Origin: Chloroflexota bacterium
GTDB lineage: Bacteria; Chloroflexota; Dehalococcoidia; SM23-28-2; RBG-16-64-32
Assembly (NCBI GenBank): GCA_022560365.1
Contig: JADFTG010000033.1
Coordinates: 1 to 8,819 of the forward strand
Direction of reading: 5' to 3'
Length of the DNA: 8,819 nt
Below, piece after piece: positions 1 to 6,990 of this stretch (its first letter is position 1; each line of letters starts with the position of its first letter). The position numbers and the translations under genes are program-made. The notes under the pieces were generated by a model. That model saw only the letters and a list, made by a program, of their open reading frames with translations, was not told where the DNA came from and did no database searches.

Positions 1-60
1 CAGCGCGTTCGCCATTTCGGTGGTGTCTTCATAATCCCACCATTCGATTTCGTCGGTCAT
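1..60 (-). CDS. pgl: 6-phosphogluconolactonase, N-terminal fragment (cut by window edge)
   Basis: Only the first 20 codons are visible; the gene runs off the left edge. The ATG (58-60) opens a peptide beginning MTDEIEWWDY, which I recognise as the usual start of sphingomonad 6-phosphogluconolactonases (Pgl). That enzyme hydrolyses 6-phosphogluconolactone, the product of Zwf, to 6-phosphogluconate in the cytosol. The position directly after zwf on the same strand fits this role, since zwf-pgl pairs are common in several phyla. Two AGGA boxes lie 4 and 9 bases upstream of the ATG. All four Glu codons are GAA and the single Tyr codon is TAT, unlike the genes to the right, so this fragment may not come from the same genome. 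The call rests on a short N-terminus plus context; no catalytic residue is visible. Confidence 0.72.
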   Translation of the reverse strand, partial: MTDEIEWWDYEDTTEMANAL

Positions 61-161
61 GTCATCCTGTCCTGATATTGCGGGCGCGAAGCGTGTCCCG
101 CCGATCGGGCAAGCCACGCAAGCGCCAAAGTCGTCCCAACTTCGATCAGAAATGGGGTGTG
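61..161 (-). other. zwf-pgl intergenic gap with pgl ribosome binding site
   Basis: This is the only gap longer than 11 bases within the sugar-phosphate gene cluster. Read on the minus strand it ends with two AGGA boxes (70-73 and 65-68) ahead of the pgl ATG. I see no convincing promoter hexamers or terminator. The abrupt change from overlapping or near-touching genes to a 101-base gap coincides with the change in sequence character described for zwf. Confidence 0.5.
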
Positions 162-1700
162 TCAGTCGTCCTGCCAGGTCACGCCGTCACGCTCGGTCAG
201 CGCGATCGCGGCGGACGGACCCCAACTGCCGCTGGGATAATGTTTGGGCTTGACGTCGTTGGCGTCCCAACCGGCGCGGATCGCGTCGATCCAGGCCCAT
301 TGGGCCTCCACCTCGTCGCGGCGGACGAACAGCGTCTGGTCGCCTTCGATCAGGTCAAGCAGCAGCCGTTCATAGGCGATGCGGCGGCGGGTCCCGGCGA
401 ACTCGGCATCGAGCGACAGGTTCAGCGGCACCTCGCGCAGGCGCAGGCCTTCGCGGTCGAGGCCCGGTTCCTTGGCCATCACCAATAGCTGGATATATTC
501 TTCCGGCTGCAGGCGGATGACCAGCGTGTTGGGCTGAAGGATACCGCCGCGGCCCGCGAACATCGAGTGCGGCACCGGCTTGAACTGGATCGCAATTTCC
601 GAGCGGCGGGTCGCCATGCGCTTGCCGGTGCGCAGGTAGAACGGCACGCCGGCCCAGCGCCAGCTATCGACGAACAGGCGCAGCGCCGCGAACGTTTCCG
701 TCTGCGAGCCGCCGGGCACGCCTTCCTCATCGTGGTAGGCGGGCACCTCCTCGCCGGCCACCCAGCCGGGGCCGTACTGGCCGCGGGCGGTCGCGAGCGC
801 CACCTCGTCGTCCTCGAACAGACGGACGGCGTTCAGCACCTTCACCTTCTCGTTGCGGACGGAGTGGCCGTCGATCGCCAGCGGCGGCTCCATGGCGATG
901 AGTGAGAGCAGCTGCATGATGTGGTTCTGGAGCATGTCACGGAGGGCGCCGGAGCCGTCGTAGTAGCTGCCACGGCGGCCGACGCCCAGGCTCTCCGAGA
1001 CCGTGATCTGCACGTGGTCCACGTGATGGCGGTTCCAGATCGGCTCCAGGATGCTGTTGGCGAAGCGGAAGACGAGGATGTTCTGGACGGTCTCCTTGCC
1101 CAGGTAATGGTCGATGCGGTAAACGTCGTCTTCGCTGAAGACGGAGTGGACGACGCGGTTCAGCTCGCGCGCCGAGGCCAGGTCGACGCCGAACGGCTTC
1201 TCGACAATCAGGCGCGACCAACCTTCACCTGTGGCGCCCTGCGACCGGGCACGGCCGAGCTGCTCGATGATGTCCACGAACGTTGTCGGTGGCACGGCGA
1301 GATAGTAGAGGCGATTGCTGCCTATGCCGCGCTCCGCTTCGACTTCTCGCAGCTTCTCGTTCAGGCGGTCGTGGCCTTCGGGGTCGTCGTAGCCACCGTA
1401 GGAGTAGAAGAGGTTCGAGGCGAACGAGTCCCAGACGTCCGGGTCGATCGGGCGCCGAGAGTACTTTTCGACGTTCTTGCGAGCCTCTTCGCGGAAGGCG
1501 TCGTTGGACCACTTCGTTCGCGCGTAGCAGACGACGGCGAGGCGCGGCGGCAGGCGCCCGTCAAGCGCGAGGTTGTACAGCGCTGGCATGAGCTTACGCG
1601 CGGTGAGGTCTCCCGAGGCGCCGAAGATAACGATCGTGCAGGGGTCGGGCGCGCTGTCGGAGACGGGCGCAGCGGCGAAAGTCGAGGCCTGGGCCGTCAC
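162..1700 (-). CDS. zwf: Glucose-6-phosphate 1-dehydrogenase, probably chimeric
   Basis: Zwf oxidises glucose 6-phosphate to 6-phosphogluconolactone with NAD(P)+, the entry step of the oxidative pentose phosphate and Entner-Doudoroff pathways. The 512-residue product has normal family length. Visible motifs are the dinucleotide-binding [11 protein letters not shown] (27-37), the substrate-binding VEKPFG (166-171), RIDHYLGKE (195-203, His198), [13 protein letters not shown] (248-260, with His260 as the likely catalytic base) and RTGK (357-360). The GTG start at 1700 overlaps the gnd stop as GTGA, indicating translational coupling; the ribosome binding site is weak. Oddity: residues from about 360 to 512, including the tail [19 protein letters not shown], match sphingomonad Zwf from memory. 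Residues 1-355 look like the rest of the operon. Tyr codons are 14 TAC to 1 TAT through residue 355, then 3 of 3 TAT. Function is confident; whether this exact reading frame exists in one genome is not. Confidence 0.93.
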   Translation of the reverse strand: MTAQASTFAAAPVSDSAPDPCTIVIFGASGDLTARKLMPALYNLALDGRLPPRLAVVCYARTKWSNDAFREEARKNVEKYSRRPIDPDVWDSFASNLFYSYGGYDDPEGHDRLNEKLREVEAERGIGSNRLYYLAVPPTTFVDIIEQLGRARSQGATGEGWSRLIVEKPFGVDLASARELNRVVHSVFSEDDVYRIDHYLGKETVQNILVFRFANSILEPIWNRHHVDHVQITVSESLGVGRRGSYYDGSGALRDMLQNHIMQLLSLIAMEPPLAIDGHSVRNEKVKVLNAVRLFEDDEVALATARGQYGPGWVAGEEVPAYHDEEGVPGGSQTETFAALRLFVDSWRWAGVPFYLRTGKRMATRRSEIAIQFKPVPHSMFAGRGGILQPNTLVIRLQPEEYIQLLVMAKEPGLDREGLRLREVPLNLSLDAEFAGTRRRIAYERLLLDLIEGDQTLFVRRDEVEAQWAWIDAIRAGWDANDVKPKHYPSGSWGPSAAIALTERDGVTWQDD

Positions 1701-2593
1701 TCGTTCTTGACCCTGTGCCCGCCGAACTCCTGGCGCAGCGCGGCGATCAGCTTGGCGCCGAATGAGTCGTCCTGTCGCGAGCGGAAACGCACGAAGAGCG
1801 AGTGTGCCATGATCGTCGCCGGGACGTCGCGGTCGATCGCCTCCTGGATCGTCCAGCGGCCCTCGCCTGAGTCCTCGACGTAGCCGCGGATGGAAGACAG
1901 GCCGGGATCGTTGGCCAGCGCGCGCTCGGCCAGCTCCAGGAGCCAGGAGCGGACTACGCTGCCGTGTCCCCAGAGCTCCGAGATGGCGTGGAGGTCGAGG
2001 TCGTAAGTGGAGGCGTCGAGGAGCTCGAAGCCCTCGGCGTAGGACTGAAGCAGTGCGTACTCGATGCCGTTGTGCACCATCTTGACGTAGTGGCCGGCGC
2101 CGGCGGGCCCCATGTAGGCGTAGCCTTCCGGCGGCGCCAGCGTCTCGAAGATTGGGCGTGCGCGGTCGAAGATTTCCTTCTCGCCGCCGATCATCAGGCA
2201 GTAACCGTTGTCCAGGCCCCAGACGCCACCGCTCGTTCCGCTGTCCAGCAAGTGGATGCCGGACGCCTTCAGCGATTCGGCGCGTGCCACTGTGTCGTGG
2301 TAGTTGGAGTTGCCGCCTTCGATGATCGCGTCGCCCTTCTCCAGCAACGGCGCCAGCGCTCCGATCGTGTCCGTCACCGGCTGGCCGGAAGGGATCATGA
2401 TCCAGACGTGCCGTGGCGCCGCCAGCTTGCCGACGACGTCCTCGAGGCTCGTGGCTGGTATCGCTCCTTCGGTCTTGAGGGAGTCGGCCGCACCCGGATC
2501 GCGGTCGTAGACGACGACTTCGTGGCCGCCGCGGAGGAGGCGCAGGCTCATGTTCGCGCCCATGCGCCCAAGACCGATCATTCCGAGCTGCAC
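1697..2593 (-). CDS. gnd: 6-phosphogluconate dehydrogenase, decarboxylating, short form
   Basis: Gnd oxidatively decarboxylates 6-phosphogluconate to ribulose 5-phosphate and CO2 in the cytosol. At 298 residues it belongs to the short family (about 300 residues) rather than the roughly 470-residue NADP type of E. coli. The N-terminal Rossmann motif is GLGRMGANM (7-15). Beta strand 2 ends in VVVYDRD, and Asp30 there is the acidic residue usually linked to NAD+ rather than NADP+ preference. Further motifs are GGNSNYHD (93-100), [11 protein letters not shown] (117-127), [10 protein letters not shown] (171-180, Lys171 as the likely catalytic lysine) and EDSGEGRWT (240-248). The GTG start gives the usual [12 protein letters not shown] opening and has GGAG 8 bases upstream. 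It begins one base after the pgi stop and overlaps zwf by 4 bases. All ten Tyr codons are TAC. Confidence 0.94.
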   Translation of the reverse strand: MQLGMIGLGRMGANMSLRLLRGGHEVVVYDRDPGAADSLKTEGAIPATSLEDVVGKLAAPRHVWIMIPSGQPVTDTIGALAPLLEKGDAIIEGGNSNYHDTVARAESLKASGIHLLDSGTSGGVWGLDNGYCLMIGGEKEIFDRARPIFETLAPPEGYAYMGPAGAGHYVKMVHNGIEYALLQSYAEGFELLDASTYDLDLHAISELWGHGSVVRSWLLELAERALANDPGLSSIRGYVEDSGEGRWTIQEAIDRDVPATIMAHSLFVRFRSRQDDSFGAKLIAALRQEFGGHRVKNE

Positions 2594-2594
2594 G

Positions 2595-4253
2595 CTATCG
2601 TCTCCGTTCTGCGGTCTGGCGCAGCGCCGCCTCGACGCTGTCCACGAGGAGTCGCAGGTTGGCCGCCGTCTCGTCGCCGAGCGAGACGCACAGGACCGGC
2701 CGCTTGCGCCTCAGGAGAGCCGCCAGGTCGCCCAGCGCCTGCGCCCGCTTGAGGACGCTGAACGTGAACGACTGCTCTCCGGGGACGTCAAGGTCGATCT
2801 CGTCGTTCATCACGAGTTGCAGGAAGACGCCCGTTGCCGGTCCGCCCTTGTGTAGCTGGCCGGTCGAGTGCAGAAAGCGCGGGCCGTAGCCGACTGTCGT
2901 CGCGCGTCGTGTCGCGTCGCGAAGGGCCGTGCGCAGGCGCGTCAGCAGGCGCTCGTGCTCTTCCGTCTGCGGGATGTAGGCCATGATCGCCAGGTACGAG
3001 CCCTCCGGCGCGAGCAGGAAGTGCTCCGCCACGAGCGCGCCGATCGTGCGCTGCGGTGCGTTCTCCAGGCGCGCCAGCGTCGAGTCGTCGGCGGCGAGGG
3101 TGAGGCCGTCTTCCTCGACGACCGGCACCGGGTTGGGCAGTGCGCCGGTCGTCTCGTACTGCTCGATGACTCGGTTGGTGTTGTCCTTGCTCTCGGCCAC
3201 GTTCGGCTCGTCGAACGGGTTGAGGCCGAGCGTGGCGCCGATGGCCGCGGTGGCGATCTCCCAGCGCAGGAACTCCGCGCCGATCCCGTACGGTCCGGGG
3301 ACGTCGATGCGGATGACGGGGTGGCCGGCCGCTTCGATCTGGTCGGCTGCCGCGGCGGTCTCTTCGTCGCGCTCTTCCAGTTGCATCGAGACGAAGACGC
3401 GGTCGTTGCCGTACGACTGCGCATCTCCCGGTGGCTCGCCGTCGATGGGGACGATGCCCTGGCCGCCCTTGCCGGTGCTCTCGGCGATTAGCTGCTCCGC
3501 CCAGGCGCCGAAGCTTTCCAGGCCGGGTGCGGAGAGGAACGTTAGCTTGTCGCGTCCCTCCTGCACCAGCGCGGCCAACCGCTCGCCGAGGGCGGCGGCG
3601 TCTGCTCCGTCGACCGTGGCCGCGGAGGCCAGCAGCTTCTCGATGTCGACGCCGATGGCGGCCGCGGGCACGAGGCCGAAGAACGAGAGCGCGGAGAAGC
3701 GCCCGCCGATGTCTGGCGGGTTGACGAACACGCGGTGGAACCCCGATTCGCGCGCCCGGTGGTGGAGGGGCGTGTCGGGATCGGTGACGGCGACGAAGTT
3801 GTCGAGCGCGCCCGTGTCGCCCGTCGCGTCGAGGGTGCGTTCGGCGAAGTAGCGTTCCAGAGACGTCGTCTCCACCGTTGTGCCCGACTTGCTGGAGACG
3901 ATGAAGAGTGTCGAGTGCACGTCGACCCTGTTTTCGACGCGCACGATCGCCAGCGGGTCGGTAGTGTCCAGGACGTGCAGCTCGGGGAAGCCGGGCGCCG
4001 CGCCGAACGTGCGCTGGAAGACCTCCGGGGCGAGCGAGCTGCCGCCCATCCCGAGGAGAACGGCGTGACGGAAGCCCAGTTCGCGGACCCAGTCCGCGAA
4101 GCTGCGCAGCTCATCGAGGCTGTCGAGCATCGACTCGTGAAGGTTCACCCAGCCGAGGCGCTGTCTGATCTTTTCCTGGATGGCAGGCTCAGCGGTCCAG
4201 AGTGAGGCGTCGCGCGCCTGGAGGCGCTCAAAGAAGGAAGCGGGTGAGGTCAC
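2595..4253 (-). CDS. pgi: Glucose-6-phosphate isomerase, long form related to Tal-Pgi fusions
   Basis: Pgi interconverts glucose 6-phosphate and fructose 6-phosphate, joining this operon to glycolysis. The 552 residues contain two SIS sugar-isomerase folds. Motifs seen are GMGGSSLAPE (68-77), SSKSGTTVET (120-129), GGRFSALS (183-190), AESTGKGGQG (257-266, Glu258), NPFDEPNV (345-352) and GPRFLHSTGQLHKGGP (457-472, with Lys469 near the active site). These match the C-terminal half of bifunctional transaldolase/phosphoglucose isomerase proteins better than classical E. coli Pgi. The start is GTG at 4253, three bases after the tal stop, with the Shine-Dalgarno sequence AGGGGAG (4262-4268) inside the end of tal, 8 bases upstream. 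That spacing implies co-translation with tal. Codon use resembles gnd and tal. Function is well supported by motifs and context. Confidence 0.94.
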   Translation of the reverse strand: MTSPASFFERLQARDASLWTAEPAIQEKIRQRLGWVNLHESMLDSLDELRSFADWVRELGFRHAVLLGMGGSSLAPEVFQRTFGAAPGFPELHVLDTTDPLAIVRVENRVDVHSTLFIVSSKSGTTVETTSLERYFAERTLDATGDTGALDNFVAVTDPDTPLHHRARESGFHRVFVNPPDIGGRFSALSFFGLVPAAAIGVDIEKLLASAATVDGADAAALGERLAALVQEGRDKLTFLSAPGLESFGAWAEQLIAESTGKGGQGIVPIDGEPPGDAQSYGNDRVFVSMQLEERDEETAAAADQIEAAGHPVIRIDVPGPYGIGAEFLRWEIATAAIGATLGLNPFDEPNVAESKDNTNRVIEQYETTGALPNPVPVVEEDGLTLAADDSTLARLENAPQRTIGALVAEHFLLAPEGSYLAIMAYIPQTEEHERLLTRLRTALRDATRRATTVGYGPRFLHSTGQLHKGGPATGVFLQLVMNDEIDLDVPGEQSFTFSVLKRAQALGDLAALLRRKRPVLCVSLGDETAANLRLLVDSVEAALRQTAERRR

Positions 4254-4256
4254 CCG

Positions 4257-5423
4257 TCAGTCTCCCCTCGACGCAGCGCCGATCCCCTTCGTGCCGGCGA
4301 GGATGCGGTCGCGCTTCTCCTCGACCGTGGCGCGGGCCTTCGCGAAGGAGTCGGCGAAGAGCTTGACGCCCTGCACCTGCAGTTCGTCCGTCACGGCCCG
4401 GAAGTCGATACCGACAGCTTCGAGCTCGCGGACGTGCGCCCGGGCGTTGTCGACACCGTTCGTCAGCGTTGAGGCGACGACTCCGTGGTCGCGGAAGGCG
4501 TCGAGAGTGTTCTGCGGCATCGTATTAATCGTATCGGGGCCGATCAGCTCCTCAACGTAAAGCACATCACGGTAGTCGGGGTTTTTCGTGCTCGTACTGG
4601 CCCAGAGGCAGCGCTGAACGCGCGCGCCTTTGGCGGCGAGCGCCGCCCAGCGGTCGCCGGAGAAGATCTCCTGGTATTTCGCATAGGCGATCTTCGCGTT
4701 GGCGACGCCGGCCTTGCCCAGCAGAGCGCTCAGGCGCTGGCGTTCGAGGTCGCCCTCGACGGCCTTTATCTTCTCTTCGAGCCGGCCGTCCACCATCGAG
4801 TCGACGCGGCTGATGAAGAAGCTGGCGACCGATCCGATGCGGTCGAGCGGCAGGCCCGCCTTCACGCGCGTCTCCAGCGCCGCCAGGTACGCGAGGGCGA
4901 CCTGCTCGTAGCTGTCGAGGCCGAAGAGCAGCGTGATGTTCACGTTGATCCCGTCGGCGAGGGAGCGCTCGACCGCCGGCAGGCCTTCCGGCGTGCCCGG
5001 GATCTTGATCATCGCGTTCGGGCGGCCGAGGGCGGTGAACAGGCGCTTCGCTTCGCTCGTCGTGGTCTCGGTGTCATCGGCGATCAGTGGCGAAACCTCC
5101 AGCGAGGCGTAGCCGTCTGCGCCTTCGGTCTTGTCGTAAACGCCGCGGAAGATGTCCGCGGAGAGGCCGACGTCGGTCACCGTCAGCGCGTCGTAGGTCT
5201 CGTCGAGCGAGACGCCAGGGCGGACGATCTCGGCGAGGTGCTCGTCGTACGCGTCGCTGGCGCCGACGGCCTTCTCGAAGATCGACGGGTTGGACGTGCC
5301 GCCGCCGACGCCGTCGTCCTCGACCATGCGCTGGAGCGCGCCGGTCTTGATCAGCTCGCGGTTGAGGTTGTCGTACCAGACGCTCTGCCGCTGGCTCTTC
5401 AGTTCCACTAGCGGGTTAGCCAT
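4257..5423 (-). CDS. tal: Transaldolase
   Basis: Transaldolase moves a dihydroxyacetone unit between sedoheptulose 7-phosphate/glyceraldehyde 3-phosphate and erythrose 4-phosphate/fructose 6-phosphate in the non-oxidative pentose phosphate branch. The 388-residue protein belongs to the longer Tal type of actinobacteria, cyanobacteria and Chloroflexota. Visible motifs are QSVWYDN (13-19), GGGTSNPSIFEKAV (40-53), LEVSPLIADD (108-117), AMIKIPGTPEGLPAVE (137-152, Lys140 as the Schiff-base lysine), INVNITLLF (159-167), VASFFISRVDS (199-209) and the C-terminal LWASTSTKNPDY (273-284). In many relatives the TSNP motif is preceded by Val-Thr-Gly-Val; here it is Gly-Gly-Gly. The ATG has AGGAG (5432-5436) 8 bases upstream, overlapping the rpiB stop TAG. 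Together with the downstream pgi (3-base gap), its 940 residues equal the size of the fused Tal-Pgi enzyme. Confidence 0.95.
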   Translation of the reverse strand: MANPLVELKSQRQSVWYDNLNRELIKTGALQRMVEDDGVGGGTSNPSIFEKAVGASDAYDEHLAEIVRPGVSLDETYDALTVTDVGLSADIFRGVYDKTEGADGYASLEVSPLIADDTETTTSEAKRLFTALGRPNAMIKIPGTPEGLPAVERSLADGINVNITLLFGLDSYEQVALAYLAALETRVKAGLPLDRIGSVASFFISRVDSMVDGRLEEKIKAVEGDLERQRLSALLGKAGVANAKIAYAKYQEIFSGDRWAALAAKGARVQRCLWASTSTKNPDYRDVLYVEELIGPDTINTMPQNTLDAFRDHGVVASTLTNGVDNARAHVRELEAVGIDFRAVTDELQVQGVKLFADSFAKARATVEEKRDRILAGTKGIGAASRGD

Positions 5424-5434
5424 GCCAGTCGCTC

Positions 5435-5914
5435 CTATCCCGAAATCTCTTGCGTCTTGCCGGTCTTGGTCTCGCCGGCTTCGATGGCGCGCACCTTGTC
5501 CAGACGGCGCACGTAGCGCTCCTGTGGGTCGAAGTTAGCCGATACGAACGCCTTCGTCACTTCGATCGCAACGTCGGTGCCGATGACGTGTGAGCCGAGG
5601 CAGATGACATTCATATCGTCGTGCTCCACGCCCTGGTGCGCGGAGTAGGCGTCGTGCGTGATGGCGGCGCGGATGCCGCTGAGCTTGTTGGCAGCGACGC
5701 AGGCGCCGACGCCGCTGCCGCAGACGAAGACGCCCCGCTCGGCGTTGCCGGACTGGATCTTGGCGGCGAGGGCGACGGCGATGTCCGGGTAGTCGACGGG
5801 TTCGGCGCTGTCGGTGCCGACGTCGGTGACGTCGTGACCGTTCGTGCGCAGGAAATCGGCGATGGCGTTCTTCATCTGGAAGCCGCGGTGATCGGCTCCG
5901 ACGACGATGCGCAT
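5435..5914 (-). CDS. rpiB: Ribose-5-phosphate isomerase B
   Basis: RpiB isomerises ribulose 5-phosphate and ribose 5-phosphate, using the product of Gnd encoded further down the operon. It belongs to the LacA/RpiB family, and 159 residues is normal. Motifs are VGADHRGFQMK (5-15), DVGTDS (31-36), DYPD (41-44), GVFVCGSGVG (61-70, with Cys65 at the same position as the catalytic cysteine of E. coli RpiB) and GVEHDDMNVICLGSHVIG (95-112, with conserved His98). The frame stays open upstream to 6010, but the ATG at 5912-5914 is chosen: it gives the canonical MRIVVGADHRG start, has GAGGAG 4 bases upstream, and the upstream codons run through a hairpin and promoter. This is the first gene of the sugar-phosphate operon; its stop overlaps the tal ribosome binding site. 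Confidence 0.94.
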   Translation of the reverse strand: MRIVVGADHRGFQMKNAIADFLRTNGHDVTDVGTDSAEPVDYPDIAVALAAKIQSGNAERGVFVCGSGVGACVAANKLSGIRAAITHDAYSAHQGVEHDDMNVICLGSHVIGTDVAIEVTKAFVSANFDPQERYVRRLDKVRAIEAGETKTGKTQEISG

Positions 5915-5918
5915 GGCA

Positions 5919-5924
5919 CTCCTC
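5919..5924 (-). promoter_or_regulatory. Shine-Dalgarno sequence of rpiB
   Basis: On the minus strand GAGGAG lies 4 bases before the ATG at 5914. It settles the rpiB start against the longer open frame reaching 6010, which would add 32 residues absent from known RpiB proteins. Confidence 0.75.
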
Positions 5925-5944
5925 TCTGCGCTCTGCGGGGCGGA

Positions 5945-5971
5945 GGATGCCCCGAGCGGCCGGGGGCATCC
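5945..5971 (-). promoter_or_regulatory. Stem-loop or operator-like inverted repeat in the rpiB leader
   Basis: GGATGCCCC (5945-5953) and GGGGCATCC (5963-5971) form a perfect 9-base inverted repeat around a 9-base centre. It lies between the proposed -10 box and the rpiB ribosome binding site and would start about 4-5 bases after the predicted transcription start. No U-run follows it on either strand, so it is not a standard terminator. It could be a protective 5' mRNA hairpin or a repressor operator; the sequence alone does not decide. Confidence 0.6.
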
Positions 5972-5981
5972 TATGTGATCC

Positions 5982-6010
5982 ATGCTATCGCCGCCCGCCA
6001 AGGCTGGCAA
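5982..6010 (-). promoter_or_regulatory. Predicted sigma70-type promoter of the rpiB-tal-pgi-gnd-zwf operon
   Basis: On the minus strand TTGCCA (6005-6010, 5 of 6 to TTGACA) is separated by 17 bases from TAGCAT (5982-5987, 4 of 6 to TATAAT). Transcription would start near 5975, giving a leader of about 60 bases before rpiB. It sits between the terminator of the upstream block and the first gene of the tight operon, where a promoter is expected. The hexamer match is by eye only. Confidence 0.5.
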
Positions 6011-6052
6011 CTGAGTGGGGGCGGACGTGTGTGGATTCGGCTTCTGGTCGTT

Positions 6053-6083
6053 CCGCGTCCTTCGAGAACCTCAGGACGAGCGG
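6053..6083. repeat. REP-like extragenic palindrome
   Basis: CGTCCT (6056-6061) pairs with AGGACG (6073-6078). Inside, GAG (6064-6066) pairs with CTC (6070-6072) after a 2-base bulge; outside, CCGC (6053-6056) can pair with GCGG (6080-6083) past another bulge. Read on the minus strand the core is CCTGAGGTTCTCGAAGG. This closely resembles the CCTGAGCTTGTCGAAGG palindromes that I recall as scattered in intergenic DNA of many bacteria, with two differences in the loop region. Only one copy is in the window, so repetition itself is not shown here. Confidence 0.5.
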
Positions 6084-6093
6084 GACGCAAGCG

Positions 6094-6123
6094 AAAGGCC
6101 CGCGACGATCGTCGTGGGCCTTT
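6094..6123 (-). terminator. Rho-independent-like terminator after the hydratase gene
   Basis: A 30-base nearly perfect inverted repeat: AAAGGCCC and GGGCCTTT arms flank a self-complementary CGACGATCGTCG centre, with one G:T pair between. It lies 24 bases after the hydratase stop codon. On the minus strand the stem is followed by TTTCGCTT, an imperfect U-run, so termination is plausible but perhaps leaky. The arms are symmetric, so it could act on both strands, but there is no plus-strand gene to end. Confidence 0.7.
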
Positions 6124-6147
6124 GATCGTTGCTTTCGCCTGGGACGC

Positions 6148-6987
6148 CTAGGACTTGACCTCGGCGGCGGCGTTGCTGATGACGACGCGGCCTTCCTGCG
6201 TCTTCGACTGGACGATGATCTTGCCGTCGCCCTCGTCCCACATCTCGGTCGTGATCGTGTCGCCCGGGTAGACGACGCCGGTGAAGCGGACGGCCAGACC
6301 GGCGAGGCGGTCCGGGTCGTTGTCGCAGTACTCGGCGAGGACGGCGCGGCCGGCGTAACCGAAGCTGCAGAGGCCGTGCAGGATCGGCCGGTCGTAGCCC
6401 GCCATCTTCGCGAAATCAGGGTCGATGTGCAGCGGGTTGCGGTCGCCGGAGAGGCGATAGATCGCGGCCTGGATGTCCAGGGTCGTCTCGGCCAGCGACT
6501 TGTCGGGCGCGCGCTCCGGCGCCTTGTTGCCGGCCCCCGGTCCACGCTCGCCGCCGAAGCCGCCGGCGCCGCGCACGAACACGCCGGACGTGTTCGTGAA
6601 GACAGTCTCACCGGAGGCGTCCGTGGTCGTCGAGTCGATTGTGATGAGTGCGCCCTTGCCCTTGTCGTAGACGCCCGTCACGGTCCCGCTGGTCGTCAGG
6701 GAGCCGCTCGTCGGGATCGTCTTTGCGATGCGGAAGCCCTGCTCGCCGTGCAGGAGCATCACGGGGTTGATCTCGACGTTCTGGGCCAGGCCCATGAGCG
6801 CCGGGAAGGCCGGGATGACCGCGAAAGTCGGTATTACTTTGAGGTTGCGCTCGAAGATGAACGGCAGCTCCTTGGCGCCGATGCCGAGCGCGTAGAGCAT
6901 GACGTCGCGCTCTTCGTAGTCGAAGGTGGACGCGGGCAGCTCCAGGCCGACGACATCGGGCGAAAGGGCCTTGCGTTCGGTGGTCAT
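6148..6987 (-). CDS. MaoC-family (R)-specific enoyl-CoA hydratase (hydratase 2)
   Basis: The product is predicted to hydrate trans-2-enoyl-CoA to (R)-3-hydroxyacyl-CoA in fatty-acid or related acyl-CoA breakdown. The 279 residues form two hot-dog domains: an N-terminal one (about 10-138) with degenerate catalytic residues, and a C-terminal MaoC domain (about 165-277). The C-terminal domain carries the full hydratase-2 signature YRLSGDRNPLHIDPDFA (177-193) with catalytic Asp182 and His187. HG at 204-205 also fits the family. A Gly-rich linker (139-162) joins the domains. The ATG is 3 bases after the SDR stop, with a weak GGTGAG ribosome site inside the SDR end, so the two are co-expressed. Size and layout match the hydratase-2 domain of peroxisomal multifunctional enzyme 2. 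The acyl chain or substrate type cannot be told; a bile-acid or steroid side-chain role is possible but unsupported. Confidence 0.88.
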   Translation of the reverse strand: MTTERKALSPDVVGLELPASTFDYEERDVMLYALGIGAKELPFIFERNLKVIPTFAVIPAFPALMGLAQNVEINPVMLLHGEQGFRIAKTIPTSGSLTTSGTVTGVYDKGKGALITIDSTTTDASGETVFTNTSGVFVRGAGGFGGERGPGAGNKAPERAPDKSLAETTLDIQAAIYRLSGDRNPLHIDPDFAKMAGYDRPILHGLCSFGYAGRAVLAEYCDNDPDRLAGLAVRFTGVVYPGDTITTEMWDEGDGKIIVQSKTQEGRVVISNAAAEVKS

Positions 6988-6990
6988 GGC

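Noticed and set aside
82..122. GCGTG/CACGC dyad with an inner CCCG/CGGG pair in the zwf-pgl gap, considered as a terminator
   Set aside because: The pairing is interrupted, the loop is large, and no U-run follows on either strand.
162..1700. Actinobacterial-type operon with OpcA after zwf
   Set aside because: The gene directly after zwf starts like Pgl, and no OpcA-like sequence lies in the window.
921..1883. Plus-strand open frame of 320 codons opposite zwf and the end of gnd
   Set aside because: It lies fully antisense to genes with clear catalytic motifs, shows no known motif, and has a composition expected of a shadow frame.
4485..5411. Plus-strand open frame of 308 codons opposite tal
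   Set aside because: Antisense shadow of a confidently identified transaldolase; no domain or ribosome site was recognised.
5915..6010. N-terminal extension of rpiB by 32 codons
   Set aside because: The extension crosses the predicted promoter and hairpin and is not like any RpiB. The inner ATG has a good ribosome site and the canonical start.
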